A DNA stretch of 64,000 nucleotides from JBGRQA01 sp041725895 (GCA_041725895.1 JBGRQA010000017.1:1-64000); one strand, 5' to 3'; shown: positions 37,075 to 45,884, counted from the first letter of the stretch. Numbers and translations: made by a program. The notes: generated by a model not told the origin, from the sequence alone.

Positions 37075-37680
37075 ATGAATTTGAATTTTGTTGAAATCCT
37101 GACTGCTTCCATGGTACTTTTTGCGGTGATTGATATCATTGGATCGATTCCCATTCTTGTTGATTTGAAGAAAAAGGGTGGCGAGATTCAGGCGCTCAAG
37201 GCTACTTTAGTTGCTTTGGCTGTATTGATCGCTTTTACCTTTTTGGGGGATAATTTGTTGGGATTATTTGGTGTGGATATCTCTTCTTTTGCGATAGCCG
37301 GTTCTTTTATCCTATTTATAATGGGAGCTGAAATGGCTTTGGGGATTGAAATTATCAAATACGATGGACCCAGTGGGGTTTCCATTGTTCCTATTGCCTT
37401 TCCCTTGGTGGCTGGGGCCGGATCATTTACTACGGTTCTTGCTTTGCGGGCCGAATATGCTGTGGAGAATATTATTGCAGCACTGGTTTTGAATCTGGCA
37501 TTTGTATACATTGTTCTGCGATCGACCAATTGGGTGGAACGCGTTCTGGGAGAAGGTGGAATTCATATTCTTCGGAAAGTTTTTGGGATTATTCTTCTGG
37601 CCATTTCGGTAAAGCTGTTTATGACGAATTTTGCCGAGCAAGTCAAAGTATTAATTCCTTTGATTAAGGAAGTATTGTAA
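37075..37680 (+). CDS. MarC-family integral membrane protein
   Basis: This 201-residue inner-membrane protein has six predicted helices and the MarC/UPF0056 signatures FAVIDIIGSIPILVDL and VPIAFPLVAGAGSFTTVL. Proteins of this family are structurally transporter-like, but no substrate has been firmly assigned. The ATG at 37075 matches the family's usual N-terminus; the longer frame starts at TTG. It is monocistronic with a strong terminator right behind it. Confidence 0.9.
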   Translation: MNLNFVEILTASMVLFAVIDIIGSIPILVDLKKKGGEIQALKATLVALAVLIAFTFLGDNLLGLFGVDISSFAIAGSFILFIMGAEMALGIEIIKYDGPSGVSIVPIAFPLVAGAGSFTTVLALRAEYAVENIIAALVLNLAFVYIVLRSTNWVERVLGEGGIHILRKVFGIILLAISVKLFMTNFAEQVKVLIPLIKEVL

Positions 37681-37702
37681 CCAAATTATGGAATATGTAC
37701 GA

Positions 37703-37728
37703 AAGGCTCCTTGATAGGAGCCTTTTTT
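37703..37728 (+). terminator. Rho-independent terminator after marC
   Basis: An 8-bp stem (AAGGCTCC/GGAGCCTT) with a 6-base loop is followed by T residues. Confidence 0.92.
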
Positions 37729-37850
37729 GTTTCGAACATCCGAAGTGAAAATTTATATTGTTGGGAAAACAGAAAAGACTGCCATCTTTGACAGTCTCTC
37801 TGTATTTGGAAAGTTAATTTGCAATTTTAGGTTTGCCCAATGCTATCAAT

Positions 37851-39038
37851 TTAGGCCAAATCCCGCTCTACATCCTTATCTCCACGGCCGGATAGATTAA
37901 CGATTGCTACCTGGTTCTTGTTCTTAAGTAATTTCATGGCCAGGGCTACTGCATGAGAGGATTCTATAGCAGGGATGATGCCTTCCAGGTGAGAAAGGGA
38001 ACGGAATGCATCAATGGCTTCTGCATCAGTGATAGTATGGTATTCTGCCCGGCCGATCTTTTTAAGAAATGCGTGTTCCGGACCAACTCCCGGATAATCT
38101 AGCCCTGAAGCAATGGAGTAGGAGGGAACGGGTTGATTCTTCTCGTCGGATAAGCAGTAGGAAAAACTACCCTGGAATACCCCTGGTTTTCCCAATGCTA
38201 ATGTGGAAGCCGTTTTTCCAAGGATTTGACCTTCACCTCCACCTTCGGCTGCAAAAATATTTACCTTTTCATCCTCAATAAAGCCGGAGAACAAACCAAT
38301 TGCATTGGATCCACCCCCGATGCAGGCAAAAATTGAATCAGGCAATTGGCCTTCTTCTTCAAGTATTTGTTTTCTGGCTTCTTCTCCAATAACCGATTGA
38401 AAGAAGCGGACAATGGAGGGGTAAGGATGAGGTCCTACTGCCGAACCCAACAGGTAGAAAGCTTCAGGATTTGCAACGTAGTATTCCAGTGCGGCATCTA
38501 CGGCATCGGCCAGTGCTCCGTTTCCCCGATCGGTGGTAACCACCTCTCCACCCAGCAGTTTAATACGGTCAACATTCATAGATTGGCGTTGGGCATCACG
38601 GGCTCCCATAAAGATTTTGCATTTGATTCCGAATAGCGCAGCAGCAGTAGCAGTTGCCACACCATGTTGACCAGCTCCCGTTTCAGCGATGATTTCGGTA
38701 GCTCCCATTCGTTTGGCGATAAGAATTTGTCCGATGGTGTTGTTTATTTTGTGGGCTCCTGTATGGTTAAGATCTTCCCGTTTGAGGTAGATTTTGGATC
38801 CCACTTCCCGTGAAAGGTTTTCAGCCAGGTACAGGGGCGAAGGTCTTCCTACACATCTCTTTAGTTGAGATTTGTATTCCTCTACAAATGATTCATCTTC
38901 TTTTAGTTGTTCAAATATTTTGGCCAATTCTTTCAGTTTCTCTTCCAATACGGGAGGTACATACATACCACCGAATTCACCAAAACGTCCATCTTTAATT
39001 TCGTTGCTATATGTTGCTGCTTTTAATTGAATGTTCAT
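37851..39038 (-). CDS. trpB: Tryptophan synthase beta chain, orphan copy
   Basis: This enzyme condenses indole and serine to tryptophan using pyridoxal phosphate. It has 395 residues, the full family length. The PLP lysine is K97 in NHTGAHKINN, and the phosphate-binding GGGSNAIG loop and AEGGGEG segment are intact. It begins GRFGEFGGMYVP, typical of TrpB1, the type that normally pairs with TrpA. No trpA or other trp gene is adjacent, so it stands alone here. About 170 bases upstream on the same strand is a terminator preceded by a Trp-rich leader peptide and a consensus promoter, so expression should respond to charged tRNA-Trp. Confidence 0.95.
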   Translation of the reverse strand: MNIQLKAATYSNEIKDGRFGEFGGMYVPPVLEEKLKELAKIFEQLKEDESFVEEYKSQLKRCVGRPSPLYLAENLSREVGSKIYLKREDLNHTGAHKINNTIGQILIAKRMGATEIIAETGAGQHGVATATAAALFGIKCKIFMGARDAQRQSMNVDRIKLLGGEVVTTDRGNGALADAVDAALEYYVANPEAFYLLGSAVGPHPYPSIVRFFQSVIGEEARKQILEEEGQLPDSIFACIGGGSNAIGLFSGFIEDEKVNIFAAEGGGEGQILGKTASTLALGKPGVFQGSFSYCLSDEKNQPVPSYSIASGLDYPGVGPEHAFLKKIGRAEYHTITDAEAIDAFRSLSHLEGIIPAIESSHAVALAMKLLKNKNQVAIVNLSGRGDKDVERDLA

Positions 39039-39203
39039 GACAATAAATTTTGAATAGGTTAAATAAAATACTTAATGATGTGATGTTATTTTACTACCGC
39101 CATCGAAGTATTACCCTATTGTTCCATTCCAACACTGAATTCTTCATCTCTTTTTGTTGTTTGATTCAAAATTTACTTTCGGCCAAAAGTTTAATTTTTA
39201 TGC

Positions 39204-39235
39204 AAAAAAAAAGCCACCCTCGTTGGGTGGCTTTT
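39204..39235 (-). terminator. trp attenuator terminator
   Basis: On the minus strand AAAAGCCACCC and GGGTGGCTTTT form an 11-bp stem with a 5-base loop, followed by T residues. It lies 33 bases after the leader-peptide stop. The CCACCC of the first arm (39225-39230) can instead pair with GGGTGG inside the leader peptide gene (39274-39279), which would prevent termination. Confidence 0.92.
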
Positions 39236-39267
39236 GAATATTATTTCAAACTTATACATATAACATG

Positions 39268-39330
39268 CTAGTACCACCCGCGATTATCGCTGTGCCACCA
39301 CCAAGAAATATGTAAAGTAATATTGTTCAT
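39268..39330 (-). CDS. trpL: trp leader peptide
   Basis: A 20-codon frame from ATG to TAG encodes a peptide starting MNNITLHIS, then three consecutive Trp codons (W10-W12), then HSDNRGWY with another Trp at 19. It is placed between a promoter and a terminator upstream of trpB, the classic layout of transcription attenuation. If charged tRNA-Trp is scarce, a ribosome stalled at W10-W12 leaves the GGG-TGG codons 18-19 free to form the antiterminator with CCACCC at 39225-39230. If Trp is plentiful, the ribosome reaches the stop, covers that segment and lets the terminator form. The structure logic is read directly from the sequence. Translation itself is inferred. Confidence 0.88.
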   Translation of the reverse strand: MNNITLHISWWWHSDNRGWY

Positions 39331-39351
39331 CTGTCTTTGTTTGTATTGATG

Positions 39352-39382
39352 CAAATATAGGGGAAGATTTTCTTTTTGCAAA
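39352..39382 (-). promoter_or_regulatory. Promoter of the trpL-trpB unit
   Basis: On the minus strand TTTG (39382-39379), exactly 19 bases, then TATATTTG (39359-39352) give a perfect TTTG-N19-TAnnTTTG match. The leader ATG begins 21 bases further downstream. Confidence 0.85.
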
Positions 39383-39552
39383 TTTATTTTTTCGTCACAC
39401 ATGTTTTTTTGATAATTTCAATGCTTGTAAGGTGCATAATATGAGATGTGTAGTTTGAGGTGTTAGACGATTTCTATTTTTGCAAGTAATACTATTCTTG
39501 TATCTTAATCTAGCTGTGTTGTCTCTAAACTGAAACTTTTTGTTTAATTAGA

Positions 39553-41142
39553 ATGGAATTTTTAGCTTTAAAAGGACTTAATTCTTGCCTTATGATTCTG
39601 TTGGAACGAATGAAAGATTTCGGGAAAAAAAATTCCTTGATACTGGCCTTTGCCACTATTAAATTGCTAATTCATTTTTTCACCAATGCCAATTATGATT
39701 TGCATCGTGACGAATTTCTGTATTTGTCTCAGGGAATGCATCCCGATTGGGGTTTTATGGAAGTACCACCCTTTATTGGAGCCGTTGCCTGGTTGTTGAG
39801 GAACTTTTCAGTTGACAGCGTTTGGGGGATTCGGTTTCTTCCCAGTTTAATGGGAGGTGTTATGGTGCTGTTGGTTGGATTGATGGTGAAAGAAATGAAG
39901 GGCGGGAAATGGGCGCAGGCTCTTGCCTGTACTGCGATGTTGGTTTCTCCTGCCATGCTGAGGGTCTCCTGGATGTTTCAACCGGTTATTTTTAATGTGT
40001 TTTGTTGGACTTTGTTGGGGTATTTGATCCTGAAATACATCAATTCGGAAAGGGACCAGTTCCTTTATGCATTGGGTGTTGTTGTCGGTTTTGGTCTACT
40101 AAACAAATATTCGGTTGCTTTCTACCTTTTGGCTCTTTTGCCGGCTCTGCTGCTGACTCGAAGGAGAGCTTTATTTCGTAATTCCAGGTTCTATTTTTCA
40201 CTGGGGATTGCTTCCCTGATTTTTCTGCCAAACCTGATCTGGCAGTGGCAGCACAATTGGCCCGTGGTGCATCACATGAAAGAGTTGCAGGAAACTCAAT
40301 TGGTGAATGTATCGCTGTTGAATTTTCTGCTTGATCAATTGGTGTTGAATCTTCCCTCTGTTTTTGTTTGGATTTGCGGGCTAATCTGGTTGCTTTTTGC
40401 TGATTTAGCAAAAAAGTACCGCATTTTTGGTATTCATTTCTTTGCCCTTTTGCTGATTCTAATGGTGCTTCGTGGAAAATCATATTATACTATAGGGGTT
40501 TATCCTTTGCTGATGGCAGCAGGAGGAATAGCTCTTGAAGTCTGGAGTCGAAAGGTCCTCAAATTTGCCTGGATTGGCATTATGTTGGGGCTCACTCTTC
40601 CTGTCTTGCCGGTTAGTTTGCCTATTTACAAAGGCGAAAAGATGGTTGCTTTTTTTAAGGAGATGGTGGAAGAGTATCGTCTGGATTTTCCAGTGCGTTG
40701 GGAGGATGGTAAGGTGCATTCGATTCCCCAGGATTATGCAGACATGATGGGATGGAAAGAATTGGCCGATAAAGTATACAAGGTGTATAGGGACATAAAC
40801 GGTAAGGAGAACTGCATGATTTATGCTGCCAATTATGGGGAAGCGGGGGCCATTGCGTGGTACAATAGAAACCGTGAACTGGCACAGGTGGTTAGTTTCA
40901 ATTCCAGCTTCCTGCTTTGGGCTCCTGACGAATTTTCGCAGGAGGCCCTGATTTATATTGATGACGAAGTTGATGACTTAAATTATTATTTTGAAGAGAT
41001 ATGTAAAATGGGACAGATTGAAGCCCCTTTAGCGCGGGAGAAGGGAGTGGGCATCTTTTTGTGTCGAAAACCAATACGGGAGTTTTCCACATTCTACCGT
41101 GATAAGGTGAGTCGGTTGAAGCAACGGTTTGTGAGAAAATAA
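39553..41142 (+). CDS. GT39/ArnT-type membrane glycosyltransferase
   Basis: This polytopic protein of 529 residues belongs to the PMT/ArnT-like GT-C superfamily, which transfers sugars from a polyprenyl-phosphate donor to an acceptor at the outer face of the inner membrane. The first periplasmic loop carries YDLHRDEFLYLSQG, whose acidic pair is the expected catalytic motif, followed by HPDWGFMEVPP, as in GT39 members. About ten to twelve hydrophobic segments are followed by a soluble C-terminal domain (residues about 370-529). Lipid A, a surface glycan or protein could be the acceptor; none is indicated by neighbours. A TATTTTTG -7 match is at 39475-39482. Confidence 0.82.
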   Translation: MEFLALKGLNSCLMILLERMKDFGKKNSLILAFATIKLLIHFFTNANYDLHRDEFLYLSQGMHPDWGFMEVPPFIGAVAWLLRNFSVDSVWGIRFLPSLMGGVMVLLVGLMVKEMKGGKWAQALACTAMLVSPAMLRVSWMFQPVIFNVFCWTLLGYLILKYINSERDQFLYALGVVVGFGLLNKYSVAFYLLALLPALLLTRRRALFRNSRFYFSLGIASLIFLPNLIWQWQHNWPVVHHMKELQETQLVNVSLLNFLLDQLVLNLPSVFVWICGLIWLLFADLAKKYRIFGIHFFALLLILMVLRGKSYYTIGVYPLLMAAGGIALEVWSRKVLKFAWIGIMLGLTLPVLPVSLPIYKGEKMVAFFKEMVEEYRLDFPVRWEDGKVHSIPQDYADMMGWKELADKVYKVYRDINGKENCMIYAANYGEAGAIAWYNRNRELAQVVSFNSSFLLWAPDEFSQEALIYIDDEVDDLNYYFEEICKMGQIEAPLAREKGVGIFLCRKPIREFSTFYRDKVSRLKQRFVRK

Positions 41143-41173
41143 TTGAATTAATCTGATTGAAACAGTTTATCTT

Positions 41174-41734
41174 ATGAAGTTTGAATTTCAACCACTAACA
41201 TCCGAACGATTTTCTGATTTCGAGCAGTTGTTCGGCGCGCGAGGTGCATGTGAAGGATGTTGGTGTATGTACTGGCGATTGCATCGAAAAGAGTATGAGA
41301 AAGGGAGAGGAGATCTGAATCATGAAGCGATGAAACAGCTGGTAGAGGAGGGAACGATTCCTGGAATTTTAGCCTATGCCGATGGAGAGCCGGTAGGGTG
41401 GTGCTCTTTGGGTCCAAGGAAGGATTACATTCGTTTCGAAACTTCACGATTGTTCAAACCGATAGATGATAAGGAGGTTTGGTCCATCGTATGTTTCTTC
41501 GTTCAGCGGGATTGGCGAGGCAAAGGGGTTCAAACTCAATTGCTTCAATATGCTGTGGAGTACTGTCGCAGTCGGAAGGTGAAAATATTGGAAGGATATC
41601 CTCATGTGCCCTCAAAAGAAAAAATGCCTGATGCTTTTGCCTGGACAGGGATTGCAAAGGCTTTTCTCAAAGCCGGATTTCAGGAAGTTGCCCAACCATC
41701 AAAAACTCGAAGAATAATGAGGTGTTATCTGTAA
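41174..41734 (+). CDS. GNAT-family acetyltransferase
   Basis: This 186-residue protein has the GNAT acyl-CoA fold. The cofactor pyrophosphate loop is QRDWRGKGVQTQLLQYAVEY, matching Q/R-x-x-G-x-G/A. The N-terminus has an unusual CEGCWCMYWR cysteine-rich motif seen in one GNAT subgroup annotated only as an N-acetyltransferase. The acceptor is unknown. It starts 31 bases after the GT39 gene and may be transcribed with it. A bidirectional terminator follows. Confidence 0.83.
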   Translation: MKFEFQPLTSERFSDFEQLFGARGACEGCWCMYWRLHRKEYEKGRGDLNHEAMKQLVEEGTIPGILAYADGEPVGWCSLGPRKDYIRFETSRLFKPIDDKEVWSIVCFFVQRDWRGKGVQTQLLQYAVEYCRSRKVKILEGYPHVPSKEKMPDAFAWTGIAKAFLKAGFQEVAQPSKTRRIMRCYL

Positions 41735-41765
41735 TGTTTCAATGATAGCAATTACTCTATGGAAT

Positions 41766-41793
41766 AAAGTCCCCTTTGACATTAGGGGACTTT
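41766..41793. terminator. Bidirectional terminator
   Basis: A 10-bp stem (AAAGTCCCCT/AGGGGACTTT) with an 8-base loop lies between the convergent GNAT and DUF4405 genes. Confidence 0.8.
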
Positions 41794-41816
41794 AGCTAAT
41801 TGGTTGTGATTCTTGC

Positions 41817-42476
41817 CTATTTTTTTAGATATCGATCCAATCTCTCTTTTACATCATGTGGTTTGAAGCCATAATTTCGGCCCAATTGGCCCAGTTTTTC
41901 ATTAATATCAGTTTTTGATGGGATATTCAGGGCCGATTTTAATTGATCAGGACTAGCATGTAGTAATGCGCTAACTTCTTTCAGACTCATGTAGCCTTTG
42001 ATCTCATTTTCTGACTGGTGAGAATTGTGTTTTTCATATTCGGTTGGAGAAAGGCTATGAGCATTTCTATGATTGGAAGGGCCTACCTCGGGGGTAACAA
42101 ATAGGGGGAACAGGATAAAAAACAGACAGGCCAATAGAAATCCAATACTGAGAATTCCCATGGTCTTACCTCCTCCAGTGAGTTTATGATATAAGCCAAC
42201 GATCATCTTCCAATGGAAGAAAATGTGAAGAACGAGCAGAAGAACCAGAAGCAGGCCAAGGATTAGGTGAATTTCGCCCCATTGATGACGATCCAAGCCT
42301 AAAAAGTTTAATTCCACACTTCTTCCATAGATTACCTGGGCTTCCCGGCCAGGGACCAGCACAAGATAGATTAGAAGGCCAATACCTGTAATTAGGGCCA
42401 TTACAACTAAAAGACAAATGTCGATGATGAAGTTGAGACTGGAATTGTTGTTTCCATTTTTTTTCTTATTGTTCAT
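41817..42476 (-). CDS. DUF4405 membrane protein
   Basis: This 219-residue inner-membrane protein has three hydrophobic segments. Around the second, LDRHQWGEIHLILGLLLVLL and HIFFHWKMIVGL place several histidines (WGEIH, LHIFFHW) as in DUF4405 proteins, which resemble small cytochrome b-like membrane proteins. Haem binding is therefore possible but unproven. The C-terminal 70 residues form a soluble helical region (YMSLKEVSALLHASPDQLKS) resembling a small helix-loop-helix module. It may work with redox partners elsewhere. Start at the ATG at 42476. Confidence 0.75.
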   Translation of the reverse strand: MNNKKKNGNNNSSLNFIIDICLLVVMALITGIGLLIYLVLVPGREAQVIYGRSVELNFLGLDRHQWGEIHLILGLLLVLLLVLHIFFHWKMIVGLYHKLTGGGKTMGILSIGFLLACLFFILFPLFVTPEVGPSNHRNAHSLSPTEYEKHNSHQSENEIKGYMSLKEVSALLHASPDQLKSALNIPSKTDINEKLGQLGRNYGFKPHDVKERLDRYLKK

Positions 42477-42612
42477 TTTGATTCTATTTTAAGGTTGAGG
42501 TAGAATATTTTTCTTTTGCACATAAAATTAACAAAAAGAAGAAGTTTAGGCTTTCTTTTCAGGATGATTTTTTATAAATCCCTACCTTGCAAGCAAATCA
42601 TAAAAGTTCAAA

Positions 42613-43767
42613 ATGCAATTCAATTTTTATACTCCCGCACAGGTTCGTTTCGGATGGGGAGAACTGAAAAAAATAGGAGAACTGGCCCTTCCATTTGGAA
42701 GGAGGGCCTTTGTGTTAATAGGGAAAAACAAGGAAAGAGCGGAAATACTTCTGAAGCTTTTACAAGTCAATGGAATTAAATACCATGTTTTTGCAGTGAG
42801 TGGAGAGCCTACTGTAGAAATTTTGGAAAATGCTCTTTTATCTGCGAGAGAGAATCTTTGCGATATGGTTATTGGTTTCGGAGGCGGCAGTGTGCTGGAT
42901 ACAGGGAAGGCGGTTAGTGCTCTTTTAACCAATTCGGGTGCAATGATGGATTATCTGGAAGTTGTGGGTAAGGGAATGGCTATTGAAAGTCCTTCGTTGC
43001 CTTACATTGCTATCCCAACAACTGCGGGAACCGGAACGGAAGTTACCAGCAATGCTGTACTTGGGGTACCGGAGAAGGGAGTAAAGGTAAGTATGCGCAG
43101 TCCCTATATGATTCCCAATGTGGCTATTGTAGATCCTGAACTGACGGTTTCTGTAAATCCCGAGGTGACTGCGGCCAGTGGACTTGATGCTCTTACTCAA
43201 GTGTTGGAAGCCTTTGTTTCGGTTAAAGCCAATGATATGGTAGATCTACTTGCAAGGGAAGGGATGCATCGGGCGTCTCGATCGCTTCGGAGCGCTTACC
43301 GGGATGGAAATGATCAGGAAGCTCGCAGTGATATGAGTTTCACAGCCCTGCTTAGTGGAATGGCATTGGCTAATGCAGGTTTGGGGGCTGTGCATGGTTT
43401 CGCCGGTCCGCTTGGAGGAATGATTTCTGCATCTCATGGTGCTATCTGTGCTTGTTTGCTACCTCATGTGATGGAGATGAATATTCGGGTTTTGGAAGAA
43501 CAGAATCCTCACTCGGTTTACCTAAAGCGTTACGATGAGGTGGCCCAGATTCTTACCGGAGATCGCTCAGCCAACAGATTTCATGGTGTTGATTGGGTCA
43601 AGGAATTGTGTGGTGATTTAAACATTCCAACTTTAAAGCAATTGGGCTATTCTCCTGTGCAGGCAGAGGAATTGATCGATAAATCGAAAAATTCCAGCAG
43701 TATGAAGGGGAATCCTGTAAAATTAAGTGGGGAACAAATGCTGAGGATTTTACAGAATGCTTACTAG
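42613..43767 (+). CDS. Iron-containing alcohol dehydrogenase family protein, variant metal site
   Basis: This 384-residue group III alcohol dehydrogenase is distinct from the YqhD-type gene at 9.1 kb. The cofactor motif GFGGGSVLDTGKA and the PTTAGTGTEVT segment are intact. The metal site is unusual. Family members have D-x3-H, but here GLDALTQVLEAF gives D192 and Gln196; the two later histidines (AVHGFAG and SASHGAIC) are kept. This variation occurs in one branch of the family, so it need not mean loss of activity. It overlaps the next gene by 11 bases, so the two are probably translationally coupled. The substrate is unknown. Confidence 0.87.
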   Translation: MQFNFYTPAQVRFGWGELKKIGELALPFGRRAFVLIGKNKERAEILLKLLQVNGIKYHVFAVSGEPTVEILENALLSARENLCDMVIGFGGGSVLDTGKAVSALLTNSGAMMDYLEVVGKGMAIESPSLPYIAIPTTAGTGTEVTSNAVLGVPEKGVKVSMRSPYMIPNVAIVDPELTVSVNPEVTAASGLDALTQVLEAFVSVKANDMVDLLAREGMHRASRSLRSAYRDGNDQEARSDMSFTALLSGMALANAGLGAVHGFAGPLGGMISASHGAICACLLPHVMEMNIRVLEEQNPHSVYLKRYDEVAQILTGDRSANRFHGVDWVKELCGDLNIPTLKQLGYSPVQAEELIDKSKNSSSMKGNPVKLSGEQMLRILQNAY

Positions 43768-44206
43768 AACAATGGGGGTGGGGAAGTCCACCCCGAGGAA
43801 TCGTTGGTACTATTCGGTTTTGATACTGTTGGTTATCGTTTTGGGACTTTCTTCCCGCAGGTACGGAAGTTATTTGCCTGAATTTATTTCGTTATTTAGT
43901 GGAGACGCTTTGTGGGCCCTAATGGTCTATCTTGGTTTCGGTTTCCTATTTCCTTCCCGGAAAGTTACAAGTATAGCAGCTTTTGCAATCATCTTTTCTT
44001 TTGGCGTAGAATTCTCACAATTGTATCATGCTCCCTGGATTGATCAGTTGCGGTCAACTATTTTGGGAGCATTAGTTCTTGGTTCTGGTTTTCTATTTTC
44101 TGATCTGATTTGCTATACAATCGGAATTTTCATCGGAAGTTTGTGTGAGATGTATGTATTGCATCGACGAAATAAGAATATTAATTGGTTGCGAAAAGGG
44201 AATTAG
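43757..44206 (+). CDS. DUF2809 membrane protein
   Basis: This small inner-membrane protein of about 149 residues has four hydrophobic segments. The middle portion, ALMVYLGFGFLFPSRKV and FSFGVEFSQLYHAPWIDQLR, matches the DUF2809 family, a group of unknown function seen in many bacteria. The start could be the ATG at 43757, inside the end of the alcohol dehydrogenase gene, or the ATG at 43772. The overlap suggests co-transcription with that enzyme gene. Confidence 0.8.
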   Translation: MLTRTMGVGKSTPRNRWYYSVLILLVIVLGLSSRRYGSYLPEFISLFSGDALWALMVYLGFGFLFPSRKVTSIAAFAIIFSFGVEFSQLYHAPWIDQLRSTILGALVLGSGFLFSDLICYTIGIFIGSLCEMYVLHRRNKNINWLRKGN

Positions 44207-44258
44207 GATTTTAATATTCTTTTATGTAAATTCAGTACAAACCTTAAATCAAATTCTT

Positions 44259-44480
44259 ATGACAGAAGGACACAATTTGGTACATGTTTATACCGGTTCC
44301 CAGGTTGAAGTAGAGTACATCCGGGAACGATTGGAGGAGAGTGGCATCAATTGCCTGGTAAAGGATGATTTTCAGACTGGAATTCATGCCGGATTTGTAG
44401 CGGGTGGTCCCGACGCCATCGAAATCTATGTGGAAGAGGCGGATGTCCCCAGGGCTATGAAATTTATCGAAAGCTTGTAG
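44259..44480 (+). CDS. DUF2007-type small protein
   Basis: This 73-residue soluble protein starts MTEGHNLVHVYTGSQVEVEY and ends DAIEIYVEEADVPRAMKFIE. It has the beta-alpha-beta pattern of DUF2007 (putative signal-transducing protein), a ferredoxin-like fold related to PII-type modules. The longer upstream frame (from 44145) overlaps the DUF2809 gene out of phase and is not used. No partner is evident. Confidence 0.8.
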   Translation: MTEGHNLVHVYTGSQVEVEYIRERLEESGINCLVKDDFQTGIHAGFVAGGPDAIEIYVEEADVPRAMKFIESL

Positions 44481-44548
44481 GTGATTGAATTGGTATTTAT
44501 AGTAGTGCTTCGATCTAATCATTGTCTCTAATAATTAAATGTGATATT

Positions 44549-45316
44549 ATGAAGAATTTGTACGCCCTTATTTTTATAATGCTAATGTCGGTCGCCACCC
44601 TTATGGCTCAGGAGACCGAAATGATCACCGACCGTCCCGATCAAACCGAATCCGCTTATTTGGTGCCTAAGGGATGGGTGCAAGGGGAAACAGGTTTTGT
44701 TTACGAAAAGTTTTCTTCCCAAGTGAAGAATTACGCCTACAATACCTCATTGGTTCGTTATGGAATGTTGGAGAACCTGGAATTGAGATTTGGTTTTTCT
44801 TACTTGGGGAGTAAAGTTAAAACTACAGAGTTTAGTGATCGGGAGAATGGATTGGGGCCCTTGAGCTTTGGTTTTAAAACTGTAATTGCCCGGGAGGATG
44901 GAGCTTTGCCCCAATTGGCTTTTCTTTCTACGTTAACATTGCCCAATACTGGGTCAAATGCTTTTGATACTGATCATTTAGGAGCGGATTTTCGATTAAC
45001 AATGGAGTATAGTATAAATGAATCCATGACCTTCGGTGCTAATTTTGGGACTGCCTGGAGTGGAATGGAGGGAGAAGACTATGAAACTCTTCTCTATACT
45101 TTAGTAGTTGGGATGAAGGTCTCAGAACGTATAAGTGGTTTTGGTGAGCTATATGGTTTTTTTCCAGGGAAAGGTTCCAACGACCATCGTTGGGATATGG
45201 GATTAACACATAAAGTTACGGAGAATTTCCAGCTGGATCTTTCTTTCGGAATAGGTTTGAATGATACGGCCCCGGATCATTTTCTTAGTGGTGGATTTTC
45301 CATACGAATACCATAG
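44549..45316 (+). CDS. MetA-pathway-like outer-membrane transporter
   Basis: This 255-residue outer-membrane barrel protein resembles the phenol meta-pathway-like (PF13557) family. A signal peptide ends at ATLMAQ, followed by ETEMITDRPDQTESAYLVPKG, a signature of the group, and a run of amphipathic strands to a C-terminal GGFSIRIP. The ATG at 44549 begins the signal peptide; an upstream start is less likely. Transport of small hydrophobic compounds is assumed for the family. No catabolic genes lie nearby. Confidence 0.78.
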   Translation: MKNLYALIFIMLMSVATLMAQETEMITDRPDQTESAYLVPKGWVQGETGFVYEKFSSQVKNYAYNTSLVRYGMLENLELRFGFSYLGSKVKTTEFSDRENGLGPLSFGFKTVIAREDGALPQLAFLSTLTLPNTGSNAFDTDHLGADFRLTMEYSINESMTFGANFGTAWSGMEGEDYETLLYTLVVGMKVSERISGFGELYGFFPGKGSNDHRWDMGLTHKVTENFQLDLSFGIGLNDTAPDHFLSGGFSIRIP

Positions 45317-45361
45317 CTTACAGTTGTTCTGATTGCCTGCTTATTAAATCTAATTATTTTC

Positions 45362-45661
45362 CTAAATCAAGCATCGCGAAATTATGAATTTGGAATCTTC
45401 CATGGCTTCCAGTGAATGCATTTGTCCTTTTTCGAAACTGAAGAAATCGTCTGTACATATTTCGTCCTTAATGCCATCAATTTCCATAACCAGCCTTCCT
45501 TCAATTAGGTAAAGACCTGCATCGGCTGGAGATGGTTGAGTAGGAATCAGGGTACCTGCTTTTACGGCAACCAGGAGGGTTTCGAATTTTTCGTTGGAGT
45601 AAATCTGTTGCTTGCTGATTCCTTCAGTGTGAATTCGTTCTTTTAGTTGTTCCAGTTTCAT
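45362..45661 (-). CDS. Small cupin-domain protein
   Basis: This 99-residue single-domain cupin has VKAGTLIPTQPSPADAGLYL then LEGRLVMEIDG-like strands (here IEGRLVMEIDG) and FSFEKGQMHSLEAME for the second cupin motif. The usual HxH metal residues of motif 1 are not present (it reads PTQPSPADA), so metal binding is doubtful. The function is unknown; small cupins often bind ligands or act as sensors. It is convergent with the transporter gene. Confidence 0.72.
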   Translation of the reverse strand: MKLEQLKERIHTEGISKQQIYSNEKFETLLVAVKAGTLIPTQPSPADAGLYLIEGRLVMEIDGIKDEICTDDFFSFEKGQMHSLEAMEDSKFIISRCLI

Positions 45662-45831
45662 GGTGAATGTGTTTGTATGCGTTCTATGAAAATAGTGAAT
45701 TTAGTTCGGAAGAAAAACCGATTTAGGAGTAATGCCCTGAATTAGGAAGCCTTTGTTTCAAAAAAGATACATTTATATGGCTTTTGAGAGGGGTATATTA
45801 TAATCACACTCTTTGTACTTAATCTGTATCC

Positions 45832-45884
45832 GTTCCGTATCAACTCCGTATTTATACGGACTTAATACGGAGTTGATACGGAAC
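45832..45884. repeat. Perfect 21-bp inverted repeat
   Basis: GTTCCGTATCAACTCCGTAT plus T, and its exact reverse complement, flank an 11-base loop. Inside is a nested CCGTAT-TT-ATACGG palindrome that would compete for pairing. It lacks a T-run and is not next to a stop codon, so it is not a simple terminator. Confidence 0.85.
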
